Shown one piece after another: positions 1 to 14,292 of a stretch of DNA of 64,000 nucleotides. A program made the translations under genes and the position numbers. The stretch's first letter is position 1. The number at the start of each line of letters is the position of its first letter. Source of the stretch: Corydoras sp. C115 (taxonomy: Eukaryota > Chordata > Actinopteri > Siluriformes > Callichthyidae); assembly GCA_019802505.1 (NCBI GenBank), contig JAFMOC010000009.1:9795501-9859500 (forward strand), in the 5' to 3' direction. The notes under the pieces were generated by a model that saw only the letters and a program-made list of their open reading frames with translations, searched no databases and was not told where the DNA came from.

Positions 1-576
1 GTGGATGGGTTCATGAAGTCCTCTTGGTTAAAGCAAAAAAAAAAAAAATGTTTACAAACAGTAGCACCACTCTTCTTTAACTTTTATATATCTGTATCTG
101 TTTATAACACTAATGATCAAATACACTACTGCTCAAATGATTGTCACCCAGAAATTGTATCTGACAACTCGTATGAAATAACCTTTTTTAAAGAAAAAAT
201 TGTCTGGTAAAAATATATCTACTTTCAAGCCGTTTTCAGACAATAATCAGTGCACAAAATTTTTATAACTCCAGATGCTGTGTTAACCTAAAAAGCCATT
301 TTATTGCATCTTTTATAAGCACAGCATTTTTCAGTTGTGCCATCATAATTGTTACAGACTTTTTTCAATTGAACATTTAGCCTATTCGCCTGGCAAACTT
401 GGTTTAGCTTAAACAATGTGCCTCTGGAACACATGACGTATGGCGACAATGGACCAAGTAGTTATAGCTGTTTAAACAGTTAATCATTCAGATGAATACA
501 GTTTCTGTTAGAGCGAGTTCAAAGATTGTATTCCAAAGTTGATTCTTTTTTTTTTTTTTTTCTTTTTCTTTTGTAG

Positions 577-657
577 GCGAACACCACAAAGCAATTACAG
601 TTAGAGCACCAAAATGGCCAGGAGCATCACTGTACCTGGCAACAGTAACCAGTAATG
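577..657 (+). other. Exon-like segment, unidentified
   Basis: An 81-base block is preceded by a long pyrimidine tract ending in TTTTGTAG and followed by G|GTAAAT. One of its three frames is open throughout and reads about 26 residues, including HHKAITVRAPKWPGASLY. The length is a multiple of three (phase 2 to phase 1). I do not recognise the peptide and no partner exon was found, so this may be chance. It would need transcript support. Confidence 0.15.
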
Positions 658-2051
658 GTAAATAAATACGACGTGTGTGAGCAAGTCCAGAGAAAATTTA
701 TGGCTAGTACCATCTCCAGGGACAAAATGATTCATTGATCTGTAGTCAATTTGAGGATCAAGTTTCAATTAAGATGGCAAACTTTACATTTCTAAATACA
801 GAGTCTTCTGACATGCATGAAGATATTTACTCAAGGTTTTGCAGAGCAAGACTGAAGTGCTCATAGAACATTCAAAAAAAAAAGTCATGTTTGACTGCAA
901 AACACCTAGAGGAAGATTTGGCGGAACATGCATTTGGCATTTGATCTACTGTGCAGAAACACATGCACCAATATGACATTCATGGAAGTCATTAGGGAAA
1001 AAATCTCAGCAGCAGAAATATCAAAGAAACTACTACACAAGCATCAAGTAGCTGACTATTCTCTTGTTTTGTCCATGAGAATCATTGCTAGAGATTTTTT
1101 TTCTCACTATAAAAAAACACAAGAATTAAAAGGTTCTGAATTTCCTAGAAAATAATACCTCACCAACTGTTAAGCAAGCTGGAAAACTGATTTGTGCTAT
1201 GGGCCTGTTTTGGAGCCATTGGCACATGGGATATTAAATTAATAGATTCAATTAAATACAGACAAATTCGGAATGCAAACATTAATATTTGTAAGAAAGC
1301 TGACAATGTTTTTTAAAATAAAATAATAATTCTAAAAATAGCTTTTTAAGTTATTTAATAAGTGCATGGTGATGGATTTGCCATGACGCTGAATCTATAG
1401 ATAGTTGTGTGAAAAGGGCAGTGCAAAGAACAAGATGTATTTTTGCCCCAAGGAATGGCCAATCAAGTCTCTGAACAAGAATTAATGGACTCTTGTATGC
1501 CTACAAAAAGCATTTACAAGCCGTAATACTTGCCAAATAAAGGGTTGCTGTGTACTGACAATGCTGGGTGTGCAAACTAATAATATAGATGAACGATAAG
1601 AGGAACTAATAAAATTAAGTGTAAAACCAAAGGCATGTAACAGCGAACACAGACATGGGAAGAGTGAGATTTTTTTGAAGCAATAACCAAATCAGATTCT
1701 AAATTATAAATAAAAAACCTGTTTGGGAAATGTGGTAATGTTTGGCTCAAGTACAAATTCATGGACAACAAGCTCTGATAATTTTACAGATACTATCAAA
1801 CCTGCCTAATTAAACTATCTCATGATGACAGGAATAGCCAGGGACTTTTAAATACAGTGTATAGTTAATAATAAATACATTTTCCACTGCCTTTGGGAAA
1901 TATTCAACATTTAAAAAATGCAGAATAAACACAATATGAAATGCAGTGTAGTAAATACCAGTGCAAGGCCAGCAAAAAAAAAAAAAATTTTTGGCTTGAA
2001 AATGACATGACCGAAAGGTAAACAAGTTTTTCTAATAACATGGCCAATAAC

Positions 2052-2057
<6 letters not shown>

Positions 2058-2135
<78 letters not shown>
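2058..2135. repeat. (TA)n microsatellite
   Basis: About 39 uninterrupted TA units. The open frame seen across it on the minus strand, a run of Tyr-Ile pairs, is an artefact of the repeat. Confidence 0.97.
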
Positions 2136-2138
<3 letters not shown>

Positions 2139-3880
2139 TGAAATCAGTAAATACTCTTTTAATTACTTTCAGATTTGACATCATTTTAAATGTCTGATAC
2201 CAAATCTAACATTTAAGCAGAAACCCTTTAAATGCCACAAAAAAGCATAAAAGGCCTTGTTTGTGCCTCATTTGAACACAATCCTTTGTATACAGTGTTA
2301 GTAAATCAGCTTGCATCTTGTGTTGGTGTTATTAGGTTTGCACATGTTTTTACACATGCAAGTCCTTTTTAAGTCATTGCCATTGTATATCATCAAGATA
2401 AAACAACAACTGTTTAGAACACTCTAATTCTACTAGCTGTTTTCTAATAAACATCAAACCTTCATTGTCCAATTCTATATAAACGTTCTAGACATTTTTA
2501 AAACATCTTAATGGTTTGTAAATGACCAGGACTCATATGATTGGGTCCTTCACATGCAGCACAAAAAGTCATTTTGTACATCTACCTTTTGAAGCTTATA
2601 CTATTATAGTTATCAGATCAAAGTCAGTGACTTGACTGTATCTGCACATTTCTTATGGCTGTTGCCCTAAAATCATACAAAATGTTACTGGTTAGACCTT
2701 CATTTTGTTTCTCCTGAGGGGATATCCACATGTTTCTTTGTAGCTTCTCAGAAACACATTTGGATGAATAAATTGTGTCTACCACAGGATATTAGGGGAA
2801 TGATTACCCTATGGGTTAAAGTTTCTGGAGGGCTGCTCTGTTTTTTGTACTTTGTTTTAATACAATTAGAAACAGATGCCCATAGAGCATTGTTAGATAC
2901 CAGCTCAGCCTCAGGCATAAAGACTGAACATTTTTATGACAAAGTAATCTCAAGTTCACATAGTTGATAGATAAGGACCACCATGAAGACTACCCAAAGA
3001 GGTATATATTTTTTGTCGCTTCAGTATTTTACCTGGCAGAAGGAGAAAAAAAATTACAACACAATTACAAGTTGAAATATTGAATCACAATGAGATAAAA
3101 ACATTACTCATTTGTTTGAGGTAAAGGGTGTAGTATTACAGAGCTGTGGCATGTGAATCTTCAAGATCTGCAGATAATTTAATGGAAAAATCAGCTGAGA
3201 GTGGGTGTTGATTAATTTGAACAGTGATTTATCAAAATCTTATATTTATAAAAACATTTTTATGGAAGTGTATTATGGTTTTGAAATTGAGATTTCTGCA
3301 AACTACATAGACTATAGTGACACAGAAGTGCTTGTGTTCAGTACACAGTGAGGTAAGTGATGTATGGATAAAAAATTCAAGTACACGAAACACCTTGAGC
3401 CAGAGCTGTATTGTAAATTGTTGGATGGGCATATTGGCTAGATTTTCACCAACAATGTGGTGTTTTGTGTTCTATATTTTGGGTTGGGCACTGTTGATCC
3501 ATTGATTAGGAGCAATTAGATGAGCAAACCCAGAGGAGTTGTCTCTTCTTCCAAAAACCCTGACGAAAATCCAAGTATTGGCTAATTTTGAGCATTCATA
3601 TATATTATTAATCATCAAGAAAATTCACTGCTTAATTTTACCCCATTTTAAAGGTGTGGTTTTGGTTAGCTGGTGCTCCTGCATTGCATTACCACCAAAC
3701 CACAACACTTCTTTTACACATGTGTTACTAGTGGTGGACAGTTTGTTTCATTTCCGTTAACTGACTCATTAAGCCCAGTTTGAAGAACTAACGTTTTTGT
3801 TCGATTTTTCACACATTCCTGTTTACAGGACTCTGCACCAAGTTTCACTGAATGCAAAAAACAGCTAATTCACTTTGAAT

Positions 3881-4000
3881 TCATGTTTTGGAGTGTGGGA
3901 GGAAACCCATGCAGACATGGAGAGAACATGGAAACTCCACCCAGATCAGGATTCCTACCTGAGAGTCAAACATGCTAACCACTATGCCACCGTGCCACTT
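3881..4000 (-). repeat. tRNA-derived SINE, 5' fragment, diverged
   Basis: The reverse strand carries the head and first body segment of the window's main SINE family, ending in CCACCGTGCC at the head side. The B box is damaged: the segment reads GGATTCCTACC where good copies have GGATTCGAACC. The 3' half is missing. This is an old, truncated copy. Confidence 0.75.
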
Positions 4001-5989
4001 GAGTTACAAACATCTAAATTAATTTTCAATGATTATTTTTCTAATATAATAAACGATACCAAGTAAAATATTTTGTTAATAGCTTAATGTTTCTACTTAA
4101 ATGTGATATTACACTGTGTATACAGTTGGATGTAAATAATACAGTATTATTATTGTTGATCATACAAGTGTTTAATAATGTATACTATATAAAAATCTTT
4201 TTAAGATCAAAAAACTTGACCATATTTAATTGTATTACCTTATAGGTTTAGATTTTGAAAGGTGGTTCAAGGTTAGACTCTTAGGTGACTAAACAGTTTA
4301 TACCCTGTAGTGACCTTGTATTTCTGAGGCTAAATCTGGTGACTGTGGACAAGCTGCATCTCTGCTTTTCTTCATCTATGTTTCTCAGCTCTAGGCTGTT
4401 TTGAGCAAAGTAAAGATGTTAAGATCGCAGTGATTAAACAGATGTGTTTCTCTCCCACGCAAGTTTACAGAATCTTCAGATGCACTCCTTTCATCAGCAA
4501 GCTAAAAGATACAGTATGATCAAAGTCAACAGTAAAGCTTCCTATATGAAATGATGAGGAAAATGTAGTTATTTTATTTTGAAACCTGTCCCAATATTTT
4601 GATAGCTGTTTTTCATAAGAGCTGTTTCTGTTAGATTTATGATGATCATAAGCAAAAATTGCTTCTGACAGAGTCCTATCACAACCAGACCATCAAAACA
4701 TTGCCATCACAAATAAATATAAAAGGGTGTGTGGTGATTTTTGTGTTCTGCTGACCATGCAGAGATCAAATATGTTGCAATTGTTGATAATTAATCAGTA
4801 AGGTCATTAAAATGTTTGGACAGGTTTTCATACACTGCCTGGACCAACTTTAGCTTTGATTATGGTGTGCATTCACAGTGGTATTGTTTCTACAACTTAT
4901 GCAATGTCACAACATTTATTCCAAATTTGCATTCATTTTTAACTGAGCTCTTGTACTGATAATGAGTCTTACTACCTCTGTAAATTCTCCATCTGCACAT
5001 TTCAAAGACGTTTCAAGAATCTAAGCTATGCTATCCATGATTTTTTTTTCTGCTTCCCGGACCATTCTTTCACAATTTAGGCCTAATGGATCGACATTAG
5101 TTGTAACTATGCCTGTGCCATCAGGGGTAAAAAAAAAAAAATCAATAAACAAATGTGTGCGTCAATTCAGGGACTTAACTTCATAAATTTTATGTTACCA
5201 ACTAAAGAAAATCCAGATAATAACCCTCTAAACCTCTCAACAGTGACTTTTGTTATTGTTGGCCAGAAAAAAACTATAATGATCTCATGATTGATGGGTT
5301 TGTGCACCTGCAAGTCTGAATCAACATGCTAAATATTTTTTTTCCATCCAGTGCCTGATGCCACTGAGGTGAGTTTGAAAAAAAATTAATTGCTTCTGTT
5401 ACACCAAATTATAAATACAGATCAATCGTTCCTAGAAAGTTCTGCTCTTAAAATTTGTAGTCAGTCATTAGAACAGAAAGGAAAGTTCATTTCACAACAT
5501 GTAAAGGCACATCATTCTTAGTTACAGATTGTTTGCTGTCCTACAGTAGCAGAAACCTAGGAACCACTCGAGAAAATGTAAGTGACGTAGTTGGGTTGCC
5601 AAGGACAAAAACCCCAAAAAGGCCTACATGCCAGCCAAGTCAAACCCTCAACTAAAACATAAAAGAGGGATTTGGGTGATAACATGTCAGCTGAATGTTC
5701 AACTCTGTGTATACAAGTTGAGAAAATTTTACATAATATATGATATCATCTCAGCTTAAAGAGTAAACATTTTGTTTGCACTGAGCTTTGGTTTCACTGA
5801 AATCACAATGAATCTTGGTATTCGATATGCTCACTGTTTTTAATAACCACCGTGTGAGGGTCCCAGAAAGGTTTTTCATAACACATTAACGTTTCCTATG
5901 GTATTCAGCAATAACAGTAATTTACTTAAACATTTTCCACAACTCATAATTCAGCAAAGAGAATAAAAACTATCCAGCTGCCTCTTCAT

Positions 5990-6450
5990 CACATTCTGTT
6001 CTGATTAAATTTGACACTGCACGTTGTTCAGTGTGCATGAGGAACTCGTCTCTGAGCACCAAATAGCGTGGATTACTTTCCTGGTGCTCAAATTAATGGC
6101 ATTATATTATGGCTGTGGCTTGTCAGCCATCCCATCAGCATAAATTTTCCTGAAACATACTACAGGTCCAGCATTATCATGAAGCAACAAAAGCCTTGGG
6201 TTTGGCCGACCAAGTCATAAGCATGCAGGCCCAGGCATGGTTTTGAATGCATTTACAATGTTGTCTGTGTCTAAGTCACGAAAAGCTTTGGACATCAATG
6301 GCAAAGAGATGCACGCCCTCAAACATTCAGAGTCAATGCAACTCGATCACTGTGGTATCACTGGCAAATACTTATAAGCATGCAAGAAAACAGCTGCTCT
6401 CTGGAAAGCATCTGCCATCTTCTTCCATAGTATCAAACAGAATTAGTCCC
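5990..6450 (-). pseudogene. Degenerate mariner/Tigger-like transposase remnant
   Basis: Read on the minus strand, one frame gives RLLLLHDNAGP at about 6160-6190. This resembles the hydrophobic-strand plus HDN motif around the second catalytic aspartate of mariner and pogo/Tigger transposases. Stops and frame changes occur on both sides, and no terminal repeats were recognised. The assignment rests on this one motif, so confidence is low. It could be another decayed DDE transposase or chance. Confidence 0.3.
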
Positions 6451-6973
6451 TGTAAGTAATGAGATACATGAAAGGAGAATCGTGCTTCTAAGCTTTTCCA
6501 ATACAGACAGTGCATGGCTTGTGGTGATAAACTTTTCCACTGGAACATCTGCAAATGTGCCTCCTCCAGATCCTGGAACTTTTAAAAAATGACTTTACGG
6601 CAATAATTTCTTGCATTCCTCAGCCTAGATAGTAACATGAATTAAAAATTGTTTCAGGGTGCCCGTGTTCAGGTGACTGCTTAGTCAACAGATCAATCCG
6701 TTTTAGATTTTAAAATGCATTTCAGAAAGTGTGATTTATTATTATCATTATTAAAACATTATGATAATAATGAATAATAAATGTCCTTTTATATGGGTTT
6801 TCAACACACAGAATGTGATACAATCACATGGCCGTGTACTTAAGCCAGTTACATGTAGATATGTAAATGGAATCCCAATGATGGACTGGGTATTTTCCCA
6901 CCTTTCAACCAATTGTTAGCGTTTCTAGGAGTTAATAGCATAGCATTTGGTTTCACTTCAGGAGTTCTTGTAT

Positions 6974-7024
6974 TATTCATTCATTCATTATCTCTCGCTT
7001 TATCCTCTATTAGGGTGGCGGTGG
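6974..7024 (-). repeat. SINE 3' tail fragment
   Basis: ATTCATTCATTATCTC followed by GCTTTATCCTCTATTAGGG is the reverse complement of the 3' end of the main SINE family. Nothing of the body or head is present, so this is a 5'-truncated copy or a remnant. Confidence 0.7.
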
Positions 7025-8948
7025 AGTTCTTGTATTATTTGTCTAATATTGTTAAAATGTACTTAAATGTCAGTCAGTCATTAGTGCTTACTTTTATTTT
7101 AAAATTAGATGCCCTAAAATGAGTTAAAACACAAGTATTATTTTATCACGATTACTATAATTACTATTGATGTTATCTGGTGTCAGTGCCTTGTGTTTGC
7201 ACACGTGCACTTTGTGTTGGTTGTGAAGTAGCTGTTATATGTAGCACCTTGTTCCTGGGGAACGCTGTCCCATTCCACATATACTGTACTGTACTTTATA
7301 TTGTGGAATGACAAATAAAATACTTGAATACTTGTCATTACACAGATGAAATAAAACTTGTTTGTGTAAACCATTTTCATAATGCCCAAAGATCAATTCC
7401 CTAAATGTGAAAAAGCCCAAACAAGAATGACTTCTTATATAAACAATGAATAAAAGCCCACAAGTCATAAAACTTCATTACATATAAGCTGAGGGAAGAG
7501 ATGATTTATCATCGTACCCTTAGCATTGATGACTTTAGTGCTTTGAGTGTTTGTGCCTGAAGCCAGCTGGTAGCATGATGTTTTATAAACCAAATCTCTT
7601 ATCATGATGCATCTTCTACACATGATTTCACCTGGCAGGAGGGTGAGAGTGCCATAACAGGCCTCACCTGGCCCATGAACAGGGCTTCATGTCTTGTTTG
7701 CATCAATCTGTTAGTTTGCCCTCAGCAGTCCACCATCTGCTTTATCTCATCGAGGATCCCTCTTTCTCTTTTCAGGTTGCTAAGGGAGGCATGACTTAGT
7801 GGCAGAGCACTTGGGGAAAAAATGGTGTAAGAGAGGAGAGAAAGCCATTTGCATTGTATTATCTGTGACTGGCTTATGTTTATCTCACTCAGAAAAAGTT
7901 GTTTTAATGAGAACTTGTCACCAATGCCATGTACAATCATGCCTTGTTGCTTCATTTCTTCAGAATGCAGCATGAGGTGCAGACTGGCTGAAGATGATTT
8001 CAAGATGTTTCAGGCCACTTGAAGATTATAGATTGACCCCCCCCCCCTCGCTCCCACCAGAAAAAATTCTTTCACCACAGTGACAGAGAAATTTGTTTCG
8101 GGTAATAAGAAAGTTAAAAGCCTGAATAACTTAAATATGGCACTCTGTGAGAAACATATGGAATCATTCATAAGTGGAAGATTATGATCAATCGCTTGCA
8201 GCTATGAAATTCATTGATTTGTAAGTTATAAGTGAGGCTGCAGCAGTGCAAATGTTAATTTAGTGAATCCACCTTTTCTTTGCCCGGAGTGCAATGTCCA
8301 AAGCTTTAAGTTCCTCATCAAAACGTCCCAGGAGGTGGTGTATGGACACAATCATGGCATACAGTCAAAGCATAAAACCAAAGCCCATCATACTCCATCA
8401 AACCAAACATTTCAGACTGTAAACAGGAATCAATTAATGGACCACACGTAGCTATCTTCGTGATATTTATTTCCAATTAAACTAAACATTTGAGTGTATG
8501 AAAACTGTGTAATCAAATAGGGTTTTAAACACTAGAACACTGAAAATGGCTTTGACATTACCTGCAGATGTTTCCTCCTTTATTTTATAAAAAGGAAACA
8601 TGTGTTTAAATTGTTTCTCACTTGGTTCTTTACCATTCTGTAATGGCCATTACATAACATAGTTTTTTTTTTCTATTTATTTATTTTATTTAACATTTTT
8701 ATATAACTTAACCGAGAACCCAATAGTAAATAATCCATGCTCTTTCTCGTCATAAGTAAATTTAGTGCAAATGGACCAGGCAGAGCTACAAAATTGAGTT
8801 TTGGCATATTTTTAAGAAGCGTGGCTGTTGACAAAAGAGACAATCCTGGTCATCACCAGTAAAAGTGCAAAAGCCAACATCTCTCATTATTGGCTGCCCC
8901 ATACAATATAGATGAAGTTAAAAAAAATGTTTAACATGTTTAAAAATA

Positions 8949-9304
8949 GGTGGCACGGTGGCTTAGTGGTTAGCACGTTCGCCTCTCAGCGCTAGGGATT
9001 CCCGGTTCGAATCCCCATCTGGGTGGAGTTTCCATGTTCTCCCCTTGTCTGCGTGGGTTTCCTCCTGGTTCTCTGGTTTCCTCCCACAGTCCAAAAACAT
9101 GGATCAAGTCAATTGAATTCTCCAAATTGCCCCATATAGAGTGTGTGTGTGTGTGTGAGTGAGAGTGTGCCCAGCGATAGACTGGCGCCCTGTCCTGGGT
9201 CTATCTGCCCAGCGCCCGAAATGTTCTCCCCTGGATGGGCATGGGGAACCCCACCGCTACCCTACTAGAGGATAAAGCGGGAGATAATGAATGAATGAAT
9301 GAAT
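8949..9304 (+). repeat. tRNA-derived SINE, full length
   Basis: The head has a pol III A box (TGGCTTAGTGG) and B box (GGTTCGAATCC). It is followed by the body with a GT-rich stretch, then the tail GATAAAGCGGGAGATAATGA and GAAT repeats. The flanks share about 9 bases (TTAAAAATA), a likely target-site duplication. Confidence 0.92.
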
Positions 9305-9315
9305 ACTTAAAAATA

Positions 9316-12300
9316 CATGTTCATGTAAAATAAAATTAAAATTAAGATTTAGATTTAACTGTATATTTATAATAATTAGATGGGTACCGACTAAACAAGT
9401 GAAACAAAACAGAGTAGTAGCATGAGTCAAGTAGTGAATGACAGAAGTGATTGTCCTAGATCACCAACTCAGGAAAGTTGGAACCCTGAGCTTTACACCT
9501 TTACAAACGGTGATTAAGAGCATGCCTGTTATCGAGAAACCTTATAGGAAAATAGCCTGGAAGTGATTTTTATTAATTATTGTTATTGTTGGGGACTATA
9601 AAAAAATCCTACACCTTGCATGGAGAGCTCATGTATTAGCCCAAGAGATGCCCTCTTTTACAGTCTTTACCTTTATTGCATTAATGTAATCTGAGGATCA
9701 TTAGCCTAATCCAAGTGCAGCTTGTTGTCAGAAAGTCTTTAACCTAGTAAAAATGCTGGTTGGGTAAAACCACAACTAAGTTTAACTTCTGTACCAAAGC
9801 CGATTCCCAAAGTTCTTCCTTCTCTTTAGCCTGCAGTAGCTCCATTATCTTACAATCAGTCTGTACCTGCAACCAGGTTAATGCCACCACACCCTGCTGC
9901 ACCCATAGCTTCAGTTCTAAGAGGTGTTGGACAATATGCCAAGATTCTGAAGCTAGTATGTGCATTCCTCCCTCTAGCTGTCGCTTTCTCTAGTTATCCC
10001 CAGAGTTTGGTATTATTTTTATGTTTTTATATATATATATATATATATAAATAATCTAGAGGAACTAGAACTGTATTTAACTGTCTGATGCTCTGTGTGT
10101 GTCTGTGTCTGTGTGGTATGGATAAATATCATCACAATCAGTAAAACTAATAGACCTTTACCTGGCCCTCATCAATTTCCTTACACATATTAAATGACTT
10201 GCCCTTTTTAAACTATCCATTTCCCTCAAGATTTCAGATCCAGTTAAAGTCCCAAAGCTACGGCAGTAATTTGTCTGTGCGCTCATCAAACATAAAGTAA
10301 TGTCAGTTGGCTTAGTCATTTTTTCATGATTCATTCACATGTATCTGGGTGGAATGTAGCTCTTTGGATAACAATCGCATGTTCTCAGCTCTCTGGGATG
10401 TAGCAGTTCAGCAGTCAGTCCGCAGTGAGAGAGAGCAAAAAAGCGTAAGCAGCCGTTTATTGATATCAGGTGGTCATGCATGTCGAGGCAGTAACGATGA
10501 CCAGCTGTGAGAGTATACTTTCGCCAAGCGCCTGGTCTCCAGAACAGAAAAAAAATAATAAATTAAAAACTAAACAATGCTTGCCAGCAACGAGAGTCTC
10601 CTAGCTGACCAACTGTAGTGTTTTTTCAGTGTTTTCGTGTACACTCATCAAGACTTGAAACAATAGCATATGGCACATGACTTTCTGTGGCACTTATCTA
10701 GCTGTACATTCAATAAATAGGTATAAGGTCTTTACATCTTGTGCCAAATGGACTGAAGACTAATCAGAAGTTTTTTAAAAGATGGAGACAATCAAGAGAA
10801 TTTATACTTTCTAATAAAACCAGGCCTGGAAAACATGCCCATCTGGTTGTAACAGATCTGGCAGAAGGGAGGAAGGCAAATGTGATAAAGCTCATGTTAA
10901 TCGCCTTTTTTGTGCCCATCATCTGTTCAGTTATCCTTAAAACAATCAATATACACTCTATATGTGTCTAAGTGATATTACTCTTAAAGTAAATGTAATA
11001 GAAACTCCTGAAAATTCTCACAAATAATAATAATTCATTTAAACGAGTGTATGAAACAAACAAGTTTCACCTCTCACTTACACATCTTTACAAAATCCAG
11101 TCAACCTTTTGCAGAATTTGGCAAGAAAGGCCTATTTGGAACATGTGTGATGTGAAGTGTGGCCATATGGCCTGGATCTGAAGAGTAGAAAGACCAGCCG
11201 GGTCTAGGACAAAGCTGAGACTAAAATTTAACTAGGGGTTCTAGCATCTTTTATTATTGTATTTTACCCAGAACTGGACTATTAGCAATCTGAGAACGTG
11301 TTGCTAGCTAATATTCTAACTTTGTTTCATGTCAGGGTCAGTATGTGATTATTGATCCACTGTATAATACTGCATGCTCTTTACTGTAACTGCCTCTTGT
11401 CCTGTTGAAATCTATAGACAGTTCAAAAATAATAGAGTGCAGTTCAAGTCACTTGATGCAAGTGGTGTCCCGCTTTGCAGTTATGCTTACAGAATTCACC
11501 CCTATCAATATGTTAACAATGGCGATGTCAAGCTCACGAGAAACGAAGGAGTTGACATTTTACTCTCACCAGTTATTCTTAGTCTGCCATTCACACTAAT
11601 GAATCGGCACTCTCAACACAAACCACATTCTTATGGCCCTAAGGACGTGGACTGAGCCTCCCAATGGGCTGGTGGCTTAGCTAGAGAAATTTAAGTAACC
11701 CTGCCTGCTCACATATGTCTGATCCCGCATGCTGAAAGGATCTATGTTTGTTTTTATACTTTCATACTTAACTATCACGGTTCCACAAGGATCTGACCAG
11801 TGGGACACCCAAGGCTTAGAAAGCACATGAGATCAATGATGTCAGGGCATGTTACAAATGAAAAAGGTCACACTTAAAAGGAACAAGCAATAAGGTAGGC
11901 ACCCACCATGGTTAGCACAAAAATCTATGGCAGGTTACATTTATAACGCTCAAATGGTGTGGTGAATAAGATCAGAGTGATGAGAATTAATTACTGTCAA
12001 TAAGATTTTTTACCTCTTAACTGTTCTGCAGGGTGGAAATACTGTACCTACCTAACCCTAATTCTACACCATAAATATCAAAGTATGTTAATTCATGGCA
12101 CCTGACTGCCTAGCTCTCTTTGGGACAGCATAATGCGTACATGGTCTGTTTATTAATAAAATATGCCGTGCGTCTTTTGCTAAAACACCTGTCTTGCTTG
12201 TCTCGTTCTTTCATTTGTTGCTTAAGTAAGGCAGTCCCATAGGTTGTTGAACATTAATCCCCCATAGTCCATCTAGTTCAGCCCAACATCCCCTTTACTT

Positions 12301-14262
12301 CCAGATCCATCAATCACTTCAATTCTTCCTCATTATCTGTCTTTCAACAACCTTAAACGGCAGCCATTATTACAGAGAAGTGAATGTGAATAAAATGATT
12401 GATATACCAGACTATGCTACAGGGAAAATAAATCTGACATATTATAACTATAGTAAAGCATGAAGAGTGTCACAAATCCATTTCAAGAACAAATTCTTTC
12501 CCTTGGCCCTCCTTTTTGATTTCTTTAACAGGAACAAATGCAATTGATGCTCCCTAGGATCCTTATATTAAGTTATAAACCTCCCCTTGCCTGGTTGCCA
12601 GGCTTCTGTGTTTACAGGCAGAATTTGTTAAATACTAAAAAGCTCAAAATAAGGTAATAGCATTGTCTTCATCTGGACAGTTACAATGGTCACTATAAAC
12701 AACTGTAATATGATCTTCATTGTGTTTTCTATGACTGTTCTTTAAAGGCCGTTATGTAGTATATCACTGTTTACAGGCAAAATGAACATAGGATTAAAAA
12801 AAAAAAAAAAAAAAAAGATGAAAAGTGTTGTACTATGATTTTATCTTTTGGCAGGAATGATGTTAAGAGGGTGCTGGTGGCATCTATTAAAGCCAAAGTT
12901 CTCTGGGCCATTAACTTAATGGATTTCACTCTCAGTAGTTTATCTTTCAGACGTTAACAGCTTTGGTCCTATTTTGTTTTCTCTCGTAAGTATCAAAGTA
13001 CAGAGATATAAATGTAAAAACATGCCGATGTTGTCTCACACCATGCTGATGCTATCAATTAAGAATTTTAACATGGACATGCCATTAGGATTAGATCTAA
13101 ACACAGGCCACTCCAAATTGATCAGCTTAATAAAAGGGACCACTTTTCTCTTCAAAGAGCCATTAAAATAACAGGGGTTACCCTGACTACAGTAACTGAG
13201 GTGTCACGAAACCATGTAATAGTAAAGTGTTTACGATATCACATAATAACAAAGAAACTGCTTTCCATTCAATCATAAAATGTGATTTTTTTTTTTACTG
13301 TTTATTATTTTAGACTGTGCTTTAAACTGTGCTTCTTTCTTTTTTAAAGTGCTTGCTTTTACACCTACTACACATACACTCCTTGTTTTTACATTTCGTA
13401 CTTTAGCACTTTGACTTATAGTTGTTTCTCATTGTTTCAAACATTGTACATGTTTTATTAGTCCGTGTTACTCCACTTGGTCAGGATCGCCTCAGGACCA
13501 CCACCGTGGAAGATTTATTTGGGTGGTGGATGTATCTGCATTGCACCGAAGTAGTGGTGGTGAGGGTGTGTGTGTGTGTGTGTGTTGTGTTTTCAGTGTT
13601 CAGGTCAGTGCTCCGACCAGGCTACTATAATTTTTATAGACTCCAGACTTGTTTTTATGAACTCTGAACCCTGCTTGCGTACTTAAGACATGTTCTGATA
13701 CTGATATTAATGTCAATGTTTACAGATGCAGTTACTGCATCTGTTCAGCTCAGCCTGACAGTTGTTTTAACAAAGCAACTCACCTTAAGTGGATACCTGA
13801 TTTGATTACTCAAGCAGTCCTTTCGCCCGTGTCAGCCGTGCCACCAGCATGGCAGAGAGCATACCAGAACGTACTTCTCTCACTAAATGAACATCACGCA
13901 CAAGATAAATCTTTTGAAACAATGTACATCACTTACTTACCACCAGCATCACATGGTGTTCAGCATAAAACAGCTTTGAACTGATGGCCAACACCTGCTT
14001 CCATCCACTCATGACATCTCATGTGAAGACGTGTAGCTGGCTAATACCTTGTAAACAATAAAATATAATATTGCTATAATAAAAAAATTATACATCCATT
14101 AAAAAAAACCTTGTCTAAAATATAATACCCACAACTTCAGAATAAAAACACTTATTTGTTAGAATTTATTTTCTAAATTGTCATAGCTGACAAATAAACA
14201 GTGAATAAATATTACTGTCCTTAGTCATTCACTGCCTGTAAGAATTTTCATTACCGCTGATA
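9316..14262. other. Region without recognised gene
   Basis: No coding exon could be supported. There is a short TA microsatellite at 10029-10049, a GT run near 13564-13585 and an A run at 12796-12816. Open frames of 60-93 codons (for example 11374-11655) show no family motif and no convincing splice context. Confidence 0.55.
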
Positions 14263-14292
14263 AGAATATATATATATATATATATATATATA

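Larger units (their letters stand above)
1..3880. other. Intergenic or intronic DNA without recognised gene
   Basis: AT-rich sequence with short A and T runs. No open frame resembles a known protein. It holds one exon-like segment (577-657, listed separately) and a long TA microsatellite. The open frame at 928-1155 (75 codons) has no family motif that I recognise. It could be an intron or flank of a gene outside the window. Confidence 0.6.
4006..8938. other. Region without recognised gene
   Basis: No gene could be assigned. The region contains a probable mariner-like transposase remnant (5990-6450), a SINE tail fragment (6974-7024) and scattered homopolymers, including a C run near 8037-8047. 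On the minus strand at about 8262-8345 a short open stretch reads IHHLLGRFDEELKALDIAL. It is bounded by stops and was not identified; it may be decayed transposon coding sequence. Confidence 0.5.

Noticed and set aside
1911..2138. Open frames of alternating Tyr and Ile (also at 27245-27487 and 28414-28617)
   Set aside because: They are translations of TA microsatellites. The 27245 frame only overlaps real SVBP coding sequence after 27401.
7722..8003. Minus-strand open frame of 93 codons
   Set aside because: No recognised motif, no splice partners, and its length is within chance for AT-rich DNA. I could not connect it to the short open stretch near 8300.
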